DNA of 64,000 bases, taken from positions 256,759-320,758 of the forward strand of contig JAZBPX010000064.1 in the NCBI GenBank assembly GCA_036351775.1. The letters run 5' to 3'. The notes beneath the pieces are model-generated. The model ran no database searches. It was not told the origin of the DNA and saw nothing but the letters and a program-made list of their open reading frames with translations. Source of the stretch: Pacificimonas sp036351775. GTDB lineage: Bacteria; Pseudomonadota; Alphaproteobacteria; Sphingomonadales; Sphingomonadaceae. Shown in pieces: positions 1-8,467 of this stretch (position 1 is its first letter; each line of letters starts with the position of its first letter). Both the position numbers and the translations under genes were made by a program.

Positions 1-112
1 CACCGACCCGGTTGGCGTAGCTCTCATCGCCGGTCAGGTCCTGTGCAAGTTCCCGCGCCGTCAGGCCGGGCGAGGCATGGACGCGCTCCGCAAGCCGGGT
101 CTTCAGCGTCAT
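1..112 (-). CDS. Hypothetical protein, N-terminal fragment
   Basis: Only the first 37 codons lie in the window; the gene runs off the left edge. It begins MTLKTRLAERVHASPG and continues with a segment (LTARELAQDLTG) that could be the start of a winged-helix DNA-binding fold, but too little is visible to name it. It lies immediately downstream of the ferredoxin reductase gene: its ATG (110-112) overlaps that gene's TGA (109-111) in an ATGA junction, so the two are probably one transcript and translationally coupled. Confidence 0.6.
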   Translation of the reverse strand, partial: MTLKTRLAERVHASPGLTARELAQDLTGDESYANRVG

Positions 113-1410
113 GATCGTATGGCCGCCATCATGTCGTCGATATCGATGAACTTTTCTCGCGGTGCGCCAATGCGGGCCCGGGCGACTTCGGCGGCGTCGA
201 TCGCCTGCCAGTCCGAAAAGCGCGCGATATCATAGCCGCGCTCGGCAATCAGCGCGTCCAGCCCCTCGCGCCCCGCCTTGCCCGACGGTACCAGATCGGA
301 CTCCAGCAGACCGGCAATGTGATAGCCATCCGGCTTGTTGGTGCCGATGGTCCCGCTCGGCCCGCGCCGCGCCCAGCCCACACAGTAGAGGCCCGGCGCA
401 ATACGGCCATCTTCATTTTCGAACCGGCCCGCCTTCTCATCATAGGGGACGCCCTCAATGGGAATGGTGCGATAGCCGATCGCGCTGATGACGAGGCCGC
501 ACGAAATGGTTGTCGTCTCTCCGGTGCCCTCCGCGCGGCCATCCGCATTCAGGCGGGTTCGCTCGACCGTAATGCTTTCCACGGCTCCATCACCGCTGAT
601 TTCGACCGGACGGGAGAAGAAATCGAAACTGACTTCAACGGGTTTATCTTCGCCATTCGCGTGCGTGAACTCGCGCAGAAAGCCGACGACCTTTCGCATT
701 CCCGGGTCGAGGGCATCATCCTCGGCGGCCGGCGGGAAGTCCGCCGCTTTTGCGGCGGCGCGCGCGCGATCCAAGCGGCCCATCTCGCCCAGTTCCTTCG
801 GTGTGAAGCTGACTTGGTGCGGGCCGCGGCGACCGAGAATATGGATGCGCCGGATCGCGCTGCCGGCCAGCCTTTCGGCAGCATGCCGCGCAATATCGGA
901 ACTGGCGAGTTCGTCTTCGGTTTTCGCGAGGATTCGCGCGCAATCTATGGCCACGTTGCCGTTGCCGATGACAACCGCGGTGTCATGCGACAGCGGTGGA
1001 TCAACCGCCGCAAAATCGGGATGCCCATTATACCAGCCGACAAAGCGCGCCGACCCCATCGCGCCGTTCAGGTCTGCACCGGGAATGGGAAGAATGCGGT
1101 CCTCCGGCGCTCCTGTCGCCAGCACCACGGCATCATAGAGCGACAAAAGCTCCGCCATCGATACGCCGCCCATGCCGACCGTCAGGTTGCCAACGAACCG
1201 CACCTCGTTTGTCAGCGCGGTTTTCTCGTAGCGCTTCGAAACCGCCTTCAGCGACTGGTGATCGGGGGCGACGCCAGAGCGGATCAGACCAAAGGGCGTC
1301 GGCAGCCGGTCGAGAATGTCGATCCGCGCATTGTCGCCGAACGCCTTTTGCGCTGCCTCCGCCGTATAATAACCCGCCGGTCCCGATCCCACGATGGCGA
1401 TGTGCAGCAT
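109..1410 (-). CDS. Ferredoxin/adrenodoxin-type NADPH oxidoreductase (FprA-like)
   Basis: A 433-residue flavoprotein of the adrenodoxin-reductase/FprA family, which moves electrons between NADP(H) and a ferredoxin through FAD in the cytoplasm. The N-terminus has the FAD dinucleotide fold (GSGPAGYYTA, residues 7-16). A second nucleotide-binding motif, GNGNVAIDCAR, lies near residue 150 and fits NADPH. The C-terminal segment GWARRGPSGTIGTNKPDG is typical of the family, and length matches. The start at 1410 is chosen because GGGGGAGG lies a few bases upstream and the Rossmann motif begins at once; a longer in-frame ATG upstream adds a sequence that does not look like protein of this family. Its partner ferredoxin is not in the window. 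The downstream gene overlaps by 4 bases. Confidence 0.9.
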   Translation of the reverse strand: MLHIAIVGSGPAGYYTAEAAQKAFGDNARIDILDRLPTPFGLIRSGVAPDHQSLKAVSKRYEKTALTNEVRFVGNLTVGMGGVSMAELLSLYDAVVLATGAPEDRILPIPGADLNGAMGSARFVGWYNGHPDFAAVDPPLSHDTAVVIGNGNVAIDCARILAKTEDELASSDIARHAAERLAGSAIRRIHILGRRGPHQVSFTPKELGEMGRLDRARAAAKAADFPPAAEDDALDPGMRKVVGFLREFTHANGEDKPVEVSFDFFSRPVEISGDGAVESITVERTRLNADGRAEGTGETTTISCGLVISAIGYRTIPIEGVPYDEKAGRFENEDGRIAPGLYCVGWARRGPSGTIGTNKPDGYHIAGLLESDLVPSGKAGREGLDALIAERGYDIARFSDWQAIDAAEVARARIGAPREKFIDIDDMMAAIRS

Positions 1411-1483
1411 CCACGCCTCCCCCTTTGTTCTGCCGAATGCTAGGGCGACCATCCCGGACAGTAAATGCAAGAAGGACCGCGCG

Positions 1484-2362
1484 ATGAAGGCGATACTTAC
1501 AGCGATGCTGTTGCTTCAGATTGGCGAAGGGCCAACGCCGCCGCCCTCCAGCAGCGCGATTCTCGAAAGCGAAGAAACGCGGTGGCTACCCATCCGCTAG
1601 TCCGAACTTCTTTACATGGACATTGCCGGTGACCGCGTCGTCATCCGCCTCGCCGACTGGTTCGCGCCGCAAAACACCGCCAACATCCGCGCGCTCGTTC
1701 GTGCCGGCTATTTCGACGGCGGCGTGATCAACCGCAGCCAGGAAAATTACGTCGTTCAGTGGGCCGGCCGACCGGGTGCGGACCGCGGGACCGCGCGTGA
1801 AACCGTCCGAGGCGAACTCGGCGTCGATCCCAGCCTGCACCGCCGCGCCTTTGCGCCCATCCCCTTCGGCGATCCCTATGCACCGAGCGTGGGCACCGTT
1901 GACGGGTTCCCCGTTGCCAAGGACGGCGAAAGCCTCTGGATGACGCACTGTTACGGCATGGTCGGGGTCGGGCGCGGTGACGAGATCGACGGCGCGGACG
2001 GCAGCGAGCTTTACGTCGTCATCGGTCAGGCGCCGCGTCACCTCGACCGCAACATCACGCTGGTCGGCCGCTTGGTTGAGGGCATGGAGCATCTGACGAC
2101 CCTACCGCGCGGCACCGGGCCGCTGGGTTTCTATGTTACGGATGGCAAAAAGCCGCCGATTACCGCGATCCGTAACGGCACGGATGTGCCTGCCGCCGAG
2201 CAGGTCTCCCTCGAAATCATGGACATGACGACGGCAATGGGCCGCGAGTGGGTGCAGGCCCGCGCGAACCGCACGCGCGATGGCTGGTTCAGCTACAGCC
2301 ACGGCGCCATCGACCTCTGCAATCTACCCGTTCCCGTTCGCGAGGCACCAGAGCAAGACTAG
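1484..2362 (+). pseudogene. Exported cyclophilin-type peptidylprolyl isomerase interrupted by an in-frame TAG
   Basis: Read in one frame, the gene encodes a short hydrophobic leader (MKAILTAMLLLQ), a Pro-rich stretch, then WLPIR, a TAG stop at 1598-1600, and straight on in the same frame a cyclophilin-like domain (MDIAGDRVVIRLADWFAP, then FDGGVINRSQENYVVQW). The domain runs intact to the stop at 2362. A single base change (for example CAG to TAG) would explain it. Cyclophilins of this kind assist proline isomerisation in periplasmic protein folding. Translation could restart at ATG 1616, giving a 248-residue protein without the leader, which would stay in the cytoplasm. It could be a sequencing error, a true pseudogene or a readthrough gene; the sequence cannot separate these. 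It lies just before the crotonase gene on the same strand. Confidence 0.75.
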
Positions 2363-2399
2363 GCACCTGGTTTTCTCTCCGGACGAAAAGGGCGGCACC

Positions 2400-3308
2400 A
2401 TGGACTACACCGACATCAAATATGAGGTTGAGGACGGGGTCGCGCTTCTGACGCTTTACCGCCCGAAGGCCATGAACGCCTTCACCGGCGAAATGATGTT
2501 TCAGATGATCGATGCCTTCGACCGCGCTGACGCGGATGACGATGTTCGCGCCGTCATCGTCACCGGTGACGGCGAGCGCGCCTTCTGCGCCGGTGCCGAT
2601 CTGTCGGCTGGCGCGAAGACGTTCGACTATGACGCGCGCGACGACCGGCCGGACCGCAAGGGATCGCCTGTGAACGACGATGGGTCGATCGACTATGGCC
2701 ACGACGCCGTCCGCGATGGCGGCGGCCGCCTGACCCTACGTATCTTCGAGAGCAAGAAGCCCGTGATCGCCGCCGTAAACGGCGCGGCCGTCGGCGTGGG
2801 CGTCACGATGCAGCTGCCCATGGACATTCGCATCGCTAGCGACAACGCCCGCTTCGGCTTTGTCTTTGCCCGCCGCGGGATCGTGCCGGAGGCGGCATCG
2901 AGCTGGTTCCTGCCGCGCATCGTTGGCATCTCGAAGGCGCTGGAATGGTGCTATTCCGGCAAGGTCTTTTCCGCGCAGGAGGCCCTCGACGGGGGTCTCG
3001 TCAGCGAGGTTGTGCCGCAGGATCAGCTTCTGGCCCGCGCCAGGGAAATCGCGCGGGAGATCGCCGACCACACCGCGCCGGTTTCAATCACGCTCACCCG
3101 TCACATGATGTGGCGTATGCTTGGCGCCGATCACCCAATGGAAGCGCACAAGGTCGACAGCCGCGCCATCTACACCCGCGGCCGAACCGAGGACGCGAAG
3201 GAGGGGGTGGTCAGCTTCCTTGAAAAGCGACCCCCGAACTATCCCGTCAAGGTTTCGAACGGGATGCCCGACTTCTTCCCCTGGTGGGACGATCCCGAGT
3301 ACAAGTAG
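2400..3308 (+). CDS. Enoyl-CoA hydratase/isomerase (crotonase) family protein
   Basis: A 302-residue crotonase-fold enzyme, expected to act on an acyl-CoA in the cytoplasm by hydrating or isomerising a double bond. The oxyanion-hole segments are visible as RAFCAGADLS (about residues 60-70) and NGAAVGVGVTM (about 125-135), followed by the helix with a candidate catalytic Glu in GIVPEAASSWFLP. The start is the ATG at 2400, preceded by AAAGGG, and MDYTDIKYEVEDGVALLTL is the usual first strand; in-frame codons further upstream belong to the end of the preceding gene in another frame. The exact substrate cannot be read. Members of this subgroup are often labelled only as crotonase/enoyl-CoA hydratase. 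Confidence 0.88.
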   Translation: MDYTDIKYEVEDGVALLTLYRPKAMNAFTGEMMFQMIDAFDRADADDDVRAVIVTGDGERAFCAGADLSAGAKTFDYDARDDRPDRKGSPVNDDGSIDYGHDAVRDGGGRLTLRIFESKKPVIAAVNGAAVGVGVTMQLPMDIRIASDNARFGFVFARRGIVPEAASSWFLPRIVGISKALEWCYSGKVFSAQEALDGGLVSEVVPQDQLLARAREIAREIADHTAPVSITLTRHMMWRMLGADHPMEAHKVDSRAIYTRGRTEDAKEGVVSFLEKRPPNYPVKVSNGMPDFFPWWDDPEYK

Positions 3309-3374
3309 CGCGTGGCGGAACGTCGCAGCCGCTCGCGCGCTTCCCTAATCACGGGATGGTGATGGGCAACGCGC

Positions 3375-4823
3375 ATGGAACTTGAGGAAGGCCGGAATGT
3401 CTGGCGCGTGGCACGGGCCGACAGGTTCGCCCTGATCGTCGATGCGAAGGATTATTTTCTCCACGCCGAGACGGTGATGTCATCGGCGAAGCATGAACTG
3501 CTGATGATCGGCTGGGACGTGGACCCGCGTATTGCGCTCCGGCCCGCAGAAACGCCCGGTGAAGACGAGGCAAAGCTCGGTCATTTCGTTCGCAACCTTG
3601 TGCGTGACACCGCCTCCTTGAGCATCTGGATCCTCAGGTGGCGCGGCGGCGCGATTGCAGCCCTCTTTCGCGGCTGGTCGCTATTCTGGATGATCCGGTG
3701 GTGGATGCAGAAGCGTTTGCATCTAAAAATGGACGGCGCGCATCCGCTTGGCGCGACTCATCACCAGAAGATCATCGTTGCGGACGACAGCTTCGCCTTC
3801 TGCGGGGGGATCGACATGACGGAGGGGCGCTGGGACACGCGCGAGCACCGGGAAGGTGATCCGCGCCGTCATGCGCCGGGCGGCGGTACCCTGTCGCCGT
3901 GGCACGATGCGACCGCAGCAATGACTGGTCCGGCCGCACGGGCGCTCGGTGGTCTCGCGCGGTCGCGGTGGCAGCGCGCCGGTGCGAAAGCGCCTCCCCA
4001 ACCAGAAGAGACGCCGCTACCCTGGCCCGAAGACCTGCCGTTTCAGTTTGAAGACATTGATGTTGGAATCGCGCGCACCTACGGCGAGATCGACGATCAT
4101 GAACCCGTGCGGGAGATCAGGCAGCTTTACATCGACATGATCGCCTCCGCAGAGACCTACATCTATGCCGAAAGCCAGTATTTCGCTTCCCGCGTGATCG
4201 CCGAAGCGATCCACAAGCGCCTTCAGGAGGACAATCCGCCCGATATCGTTCTCATAAACCCGCAAAGCGCAGAGGGGTGGCTGGAACCCATCGCGATGGA
4301 CAGCGCCCGCAACCGGCTGATGGGTGCGCTCGGCTATCTCGATCACGCTCGGACCTTTCGCATGTATCATCCGTTCAATGCCGGCGGCGAAGCGATTTAC
4401 GTTCATGCCAAGATCATGGTGGTTGACGACCGCATCCTTCGCGTCGGCTCCTCGAACCTCAACAACCGCTCGATGACCCTCGACAGCGAATGCGATGTCG
4501 TCATCAACGTGAAAAACGATGCAGACCGCGCGGACGAGCACCGCGCCGCCATTCGCGCCATCGTTACGGACCTTCTCGCCGAGCATCTGGATGTGGAAGA
4601 AGATGCTGTCTCGGACAAATGGTCGGAATGCGGCTCTTTGGTGCAGACCGTCGAAAGCCTTCGCGGAACCGGGCGGACGCTGAAACCTTATGAGCGACCG
4701 GAGCTTGACGGCATCGAGAAGGCCGTTGCCGATACGGAAATCCTCGATCCGGAGGGCGCCGACGACCTGTTCGAACCGCAAACCCGCAGCGGCCTGTTTC
4801 GCGGCCGCCTCCAGCGGCGCTAG
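3375..4823 (+). CDS. Phospholipase D-family protein with two HKD motifs
   Basis: A 482-residue protein with two HxKxxxxD motifs: HQKIIVAD (about residues 133-140) and HAKIMVVD (about 343-350), each followed by the GG/GS and N residues of the phospholipase D superfamily (GGIDMTEGRWD; GSSNLNNRS). Such enzymes cleave or transfer phosphodiester groups of phospholipids. A short hydrophobic, Trp-rich stretch around residues 92-112 may touch the membrane. The length and absence of N-terminal membrane helices fit phospholipase D better than a typical cardiolipin synthase, but the latter is not excluded. Its stop overlaps the stop of the convergent epoxide hydrolase-like gene. Confidence 0.88.
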   Translation: MELEEGRNVWRVARADRFALIVDAKDYFLHAETVMSSAKHELLMIGWDVDPRIALRPAETPGEDEAKLGHFVRNLVRDTASLSIWILRWRGGAIAALFRGWSLFWMIRWWMQKRLHLKMDGAHPLGATHHQKIIVADDSFAFCGGIDMTEGRWDTREHREGDPRRHAPGGGTLSPWHDATAAMTGPAARALGGLARSRWQRAGAKAPPQPEETPLPWPEDLPFQFEDIDVGIARTYGEIDDHEPVREIRQLYIDMIASAETYIYAESQYFASRVIAEAIHKRLQEDNPPDIVLINPQSAEGWLEPIAMDSARNRLMGALGYLDHARTFRMYHPFNAGGEAIYVHAKIMVVDDRILRVGSSNLNNRSMTLDSECDVVINVKNDADRADEHRAAIRAIVTDLLAEHLDVEEDAVSDKWSECGSLVQTVESLRGTGRTLKPYERPELDGIEKAVADTEILDPEGADDLFEPQTRSGLFRGRLQRR

Positions 4824-5806
4824 GCGGCGGTGCTGCCCAGGTGGTCAAGCCAGGCTAGCAGATAGCTGTTTACCGTCTCGGGCGCTTCCTGCTGCGTCCA
4901 ATGGCCAACCCCCTCGATCATGTGAAGGCCGCGAAGGTCCGGCAGCAGCGCGTGCAGGCGCTCCTTCCACTTTGCCCCGCCAAGCATCGTCGCCGGATCC
5001 TTGGTCCCCGAGATAAATAGCGATGGCTGCGTGATGACATGGCTCTCTAATCGGCGCAGCATGTCCCAGTCGCGCCTGCGGTTGCGATAGCGGTTCAGCG
5101 GTCCGCGAAAGCCCGATCGCGCAAACGCGGCGGCATAATGCGCGACATCGTCTTGATCGAGCCAGGGCAAAGGCATTGGCGGTTCCGGCAGCCCCTTCAG
5201 CAGGCCATCACCCGGCTTCTTGTCGTTCGGCCAGGTCCCGGGCGGAGCATCGCCCGAAATCGCATAGTAAAATTTGCGGATGACGGCCGCAGGGTCGGCT
5301 TCCAACTCCGCCTCTGCGACGCCCTCATTCTGAAAATCCTCGATATAGAAATAGCGGTCCTTCTCCGTGAACATCTCCCGGTGCACCTCGTCCGGCGCGC
5401 GGTTCCCTGGTGCAGCGTGGGGAACGGAGAGGCCCGCTACCGCGCGAAACCGGCCTGGATGCAGCAGCCCCGAGGTCCACGCAATCGGTGCGCCCCAGTC
5501 ATGTCCGACAACAACCGAGGGGCGATCCGGGGAAAGCTGCGCCGCGAGTGCGGCCATGTCGCCAGCAAGCGCTTCCAAAGCGTAGGCCTCAACCTCGGCT
5601 GGCCTGGACGAACCGCCATAGCCCCGCACGTCGGGTGCCACCGCACGGTACCCCGCTTCGGCAAGAACAGGTAGCTGATGCCGCCAGCTATACCACCCTT
5701 CCGGAAATCCATGTACCAGCAGCGCCAGCGGCGCATCTGCCGCACCGTCCGCCGCGTAGTGCAGCCTAATGCCGCCGCCGACATCCGCTTCACTAAACGC
5801 GGTCAA
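4820..5806 (-). CDS. Alpha/beta hydrolase, epoxide hydrolase-like
   Basis: A 328-residue alpha/beta hydrolase. The oxyanion-hole motif is HGFP (32-35). The nucleophile elbow is GHDWG with Asp103 as nucleophile, which points to an epoxide hydrolase or haloalkane dehalogenase rather than a serine esterase. GTKDP near residue 270 may supply the acid, and His302 in GVGHW is the catalytic base. The start is TTG at 5804-5806, overlapping the TGA of the upstream CoA-transferase gene (TTGA), with GAGGGGG just before it, so translation is probably coupled. Residue preference between epoxide and halide substrates cannot be settled by reading. The pairing with a CoA transferase hints at catabolism of a small organic compound. 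Confidence 0.87.
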   Translation of the reverse strand: MTAFSEADVGGGIRLHYAADGAADAPLALLVHGFPEGWYSWRHQLPVLAEAGYRAVAPDVRGYGGSSRPAEVEAYALEALAGDMAALAAQLSPDRPSVVVGHDWGAPIAWTSGLLHPGRFRAVAGLSVPHAAPGNRAPDEVHREMFTEKDRYFYIEDFQNEGVAEAELEADPAAVIRKFYYAISGDAPPGTWPNDKKPGDGLLKGLPEPPMPLPWLDQDDVAHYAAAFARSGFRGPLNRYRNRRRDWDMLRRLESHVITQPSLFISGTKDPATMLGGAKWKERLHALLPDLRGLHMIEGVGHWTQQEAPETVNSYLLAWLDHLGSTAA

Positions 5807-7020
5807 ATGACCCCCTCGGTTCGCGCTGCCTCAAGCTCGGCTGCCGTCCAGCCCAGCTCGCTGCCGTAAATCTCTTCGTTATGCTGACCGGGCGTCGCGG
5901 GCGCTGGCCTGCGGATTCCAGACGGCGTTTTCGACAGTTTCGGGAACGCGTTCTGCATCTTGAGCGGTCCGCGCGTTTGAGTCTCGACTTCGACAATCGC
6001 GCCGCGCGCTGCGAACTGCGGATCGTCCATCATGTCCGCCGCCGTGTAGACCCGCCCCGCCGGGATCGAGTGTTCGATCATCAGGGCATCGACTTCCGCG
6101 ACGGTCTTACCTCCTGTCCAGTCGTTGATCCGGGCGTCCAGTTCGGCCTGGTTCCGGCCGCGCGCCAGATGGGTTGCATAGCGCGGGTCATCGGCGAGCT
6201 GGGGCTGGTCCATCGCCGCCGCCAGACGCTTGAAGATAGCATCCTGGTTCGCGCCGATCATGAACGGGCCGTCGCGGCAGGAATAGACGTTCGACGGCGC
6301 GATCCCGGGCAGGATCGAACCCGACCGTTCCCGCACGACGCCGCTTCGGTCATATTCCGGAACCAGCCCCTCCATGACCTGCAGCACCGCCTCGTAAAGG
6401 GCCATGTCGACGACCTGTCCAACGCCGGTCCGGTCCCGATGATGCAGCGCGGCGAGTATGCCCATGCAGCCGTAGCTGGCACACAGCGTGTCGCCGATGG
6501 AGACGCCCATGCGCGCGGGCGGGCGGTCCAGATCGCCGACAATGTAGCGCCAACCACCCATCGCCTCGCCGATCCCGCCAAAGCCAGCCCGGTCCGCATA
6601 GGGACCGTCCTGCCCGTAGCCGGACATGCGCGCGATGATCAGGCCGGGATTGCGGGCATGCAGATCTTCTGGAGACAGACCCCAGCGCTCCAGGGTGCCG
6701 GGCTTGAAATTCTCGACGAGAATATCCGCCGTTTTGAGAAGGTGCCGGACGATCGCCTGTCCTTCTGGTACCCGCAGGTTGGCGGTTACCGAGCGTTTGT
6801 TTCGCGCGATGACCTCCCACTGTACCTTTTCCTCGCCCTGCCCCCACAGGCGCATCGGATCGCCGGCACCAGGTGGTTCCACCTTCACGACATCAGCGCC
6901 CATATCGCCGAGCAGCTGGCCGCAGAACGGTCCCGCGATCAGCTGGCCCATCTCGATTACGCGGAGGCCGGCCAGCGCGCCATTACCGGTTGCAACGCCG
7001 GGATGTTCAGAAGTCACCAT
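5803..7020 (-). CDS. CaiB/BaiF family CoA transferase
   Basis: A 405-residue class III CoA transferase, a cytoplasmic family that moves CoA between organic acids. It starts with GALAGLRVIEMGQLIAGPFCGQ and continues with LGDMGADVVKVEPPGAGDPMR, the classic N-terminal block of the family. The conserved NKRSVTANLR segment and the catalytic-Asp region (the D in VVDMALYEAVLQ is a candidate) follow. Length is normal. The downstream alpha/beta hydrolase overlaps its stop codon by four bases, so the two form an operon. Substrate is unknown. Confidence 0.9.
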   Translation of the reverse strand: MVTSEHPGVATGNGALAGLRVIEMGQLIAGPFCGQLLGDMGADVVKVEPPGAGDPMRLWGQGEEKVQWEVIARNKRSVTANLRVPEGQAIVRHLLKTADILVENFKPGTLERWGLSPEDLHARNPGLIIARMSGYGQDGPYADRAGFGGIGEAMGGWRYIVGDLDRPPARMGVSIGDTLCASYGCMGILAALHHRDRTGVGQVVDMALYEAVLQVMEGLVPEYDRSGVVRERSGSILPGIAPSNVYSCRDGPFMIGANQDAIFKRLAAAMDQPQLADDPRYATHLARGRNQAELDARINDWTGGKTVAEVDALMIEHSIPAGRVYTAADMMDDPQFAARGAIVEVETQTRGPLKMQNAFPKLSKTPSGIRRPAPATPGQHNEEIYGSELGWTAAELEAARTEGVI

Positions 7021-7122
7021 AAACGGCGACCATAGCCAACAGGTCCCGCCGCGAAACTAGCGGACTACGCAGCGCTCAACTGGGCAGCCGCCATCCGGGC
7101 AACCGCTATCCGGAACCGAAAA

Positions 7123-7198
7123 TGGTGAGCCCTGCAGGGGTCGAACCTGCGACCTACTGATTAAAAGTCAGTTGCTCTACCGACTGAGCTAAGGGCCC
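7123..7198 (-). tRNA. tRNA-Lys (anticodon TTT)
   Basis: A 76-base cloverleaf can be drawn on the minus strand. The acceptor stem begins GGGCCCT, the D-arm holds AGCTCAGTCGGTAGAGC, the anticodon arm is ACTGA-CTTTTAA-TCAGT with anticodon TTT, the T-arm contains GGTTCGAACC, and CCA is encoded at the 3' end. It stands alone between the CoA transferase and folK genes. No att-like duplication of its 3' end was noticed nearby. Confidence 0.97.
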
Positions 7199-7265
7199 AC
7201 ATGCCGCGCGGGATGCGGGTGAGCGGGCTAGCTAGTGCGCCGCTGCGCCCCGGTCAACGCGGTCG

Positions 7266-7790
7266 TCAACGAAGGCTTTGACGCGGCGCACGATGCCGCA
7301 CCCACATTTGCTGGATCGTCAACCCGAATACAGGATGTCGCCAATTCGCCGCGACCGTTACGGCAGGCCTAAGCACGAAGGCGCGGCGATGCATGTCCGG
7401 ATGCGGCAGGATTAAGCCCGATCGAACACCGCCAGACCTCTCCTTACGCCAGCCAAACCGACCCGGCAGAACCTGCTGCTCATAAGCGATCAGATCCAGA
7501 TCGAGCACGCGGTCCCCCCAGCGCCGCCAGCGTTTTCGCCCGAAAGCCCGCTCAATATGATGCAGGGTCTCAAGCAGGGCTTCGGGTTGCAGCGCGGTCT
7601 CAACCGCGGCGACGGCATTGGCATAGCGGCGCGTGCCGGGTCCGATCGGTTCGGTTACGCAGACCGGCGACAAACGGCTAACGTGAACATGGCGCGTTTC
7701 CAGAGCAGCGACAGCCGCGGTCAGAACCTTCCGCGGCGGTCCATATTCGCCGTGCGGCCGGTTCGATCCAAGCGCGATCAGGATGGTCAT
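7266..7790 (-). CDS. folK: 2-amino-4-hydroxy-6-hydroxymethyldihydropteridine diphosphokinase
   Basis: A 174-residue HPPK, which transfers pyrophosphate from ATP to 6-hydroxymethyl-dihydropterin in folate synthesis. It opens with ALGSNRP, has the central signature RWGDRVLDLDLIAY with the two metal-binding Asp residues, and LPHPDMHRRAFVLRP, the family's late motif. Length is normal. It stands alone; other folate genes are not in the window. It is divergent from the glycosylase gene 29 bases away. Confidence 0.95.
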   Translation of the reverse strand: MTILIALGSNRPHGEYGPPRKVLTAAVAALETRHVHVSRLSPVCVTEPIGPGTRRYANAVAAVETALQPEALLETLHHIERAFGRKRWRRWGDRVLDLDLIAYEQQVLPGRFGWRKERSGGVRSGLILPHPDMHRRAFVLRPAVTVAANWRHPVFGLTIQQMWVRHRAPRQSLR

Positions 7791-7819
7791 GCCTGCTACC
7801 TACGCGCTAAGGCCCGGCC

Positions 7820-8467
7820 ATGCCCAGCCTCTCCGACGTTCCGCAGCCACCTGCCGACTGCCCCCTCTGCCCCCGCCTGGTCGCATTCCGGCATGAGATG
7901 CGCGCCGCGCACGCCGACTGGCACAACAATCCGGTCAAGGGCTGGGGCGATCCGGATGCGTGGCTGTGTATCGTCGGCCTCGCGCCGGGGATGCGCGGAG
8001 CGAATGCGACCGGGCGGCCCTTTACTGGTGACTGGGCCGGCGACCTGCTGTTTGCAACGCTTAGCGAGTTCGGACTGACCGAAGGCACCTACGATGCGCG
8101 TCCCGACGACGGCTTTTCGCTGAGCGGTGCCTATATTTCGAACGCTGTGCGCTGCCTGCCGCCGCAGAACAAGCCGACGCCCAGCGAGATCGCGACGTGC
8201 CGCCCCTTTCTGGTTGCACAGCTCGCTGCGCTGTCGAAGGTTCGCGTGCTGATCGCGCTTGGCAAGATCGCGCATGACAGCGCTCTGAAGACCTATGGCC
8301 TGACACTCTCGCATCACAAGTTCGCGCACGGCGCCCAGCATGATCTGCCGGACGGACGGGTGATGATCGATAGCTACCATTGCAGCCGCTACAACACGAA
8401 CACGGGCCGCCTGACCGCGTCAATGTTCGCCGACGTCTTCCGGGCCGCGCAGCGGGTATGCGCCTAG
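7820..8467 (+). CDS. Uracil-DNA glycosylase, family 5 (UdgB-like)
   Basis: A 215-residue iron-sulfur uracil-DNA glycosylase that removes deaminated bases from DNA. Cluster ligands are visible as CPLC (Cys14, Cys17) and two later Cys in AVRCLPPQ and IATCRPF. The active-site motif GLAPGMRGANATGRPFTGD lacks the polar water-activating Asp of family 4 and matches family 5. The second motif, SYHCSRYNTNTG, is in the place of the usual HPS motif. The start at 7820 gives the usual N-terminus. It ends in a 4-base overlap with the convergent oxidoreductase gene. Confidence 0.9.
   Translation: MPSLSDVPQPPADCPLCPRLVAFRHEMRAAHADWHNNPVKGWGDPDAWLCIVGLAPGMRGANATGRPFTGDWAGDLLFATLSEFGLTEGTYDARPDDGFSLSGAYISNAVRCLPPQNKPTPSEIATCRPFLVAQLAALSKVRVLIALGKIAHDSALKTYGLTLSHHKFAHGAQHDLPDGRVMIDSYHCSRYNTNTGRLTASMFADVFRAAQRVCA

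Noticed and set aside
7123..7265. tRNA-Lys as an integration site for a mobile element
   Set aside because: Housekeeping genes lie on both sides, no integrase is present and no repeat of the tRNA 3' end was seen.
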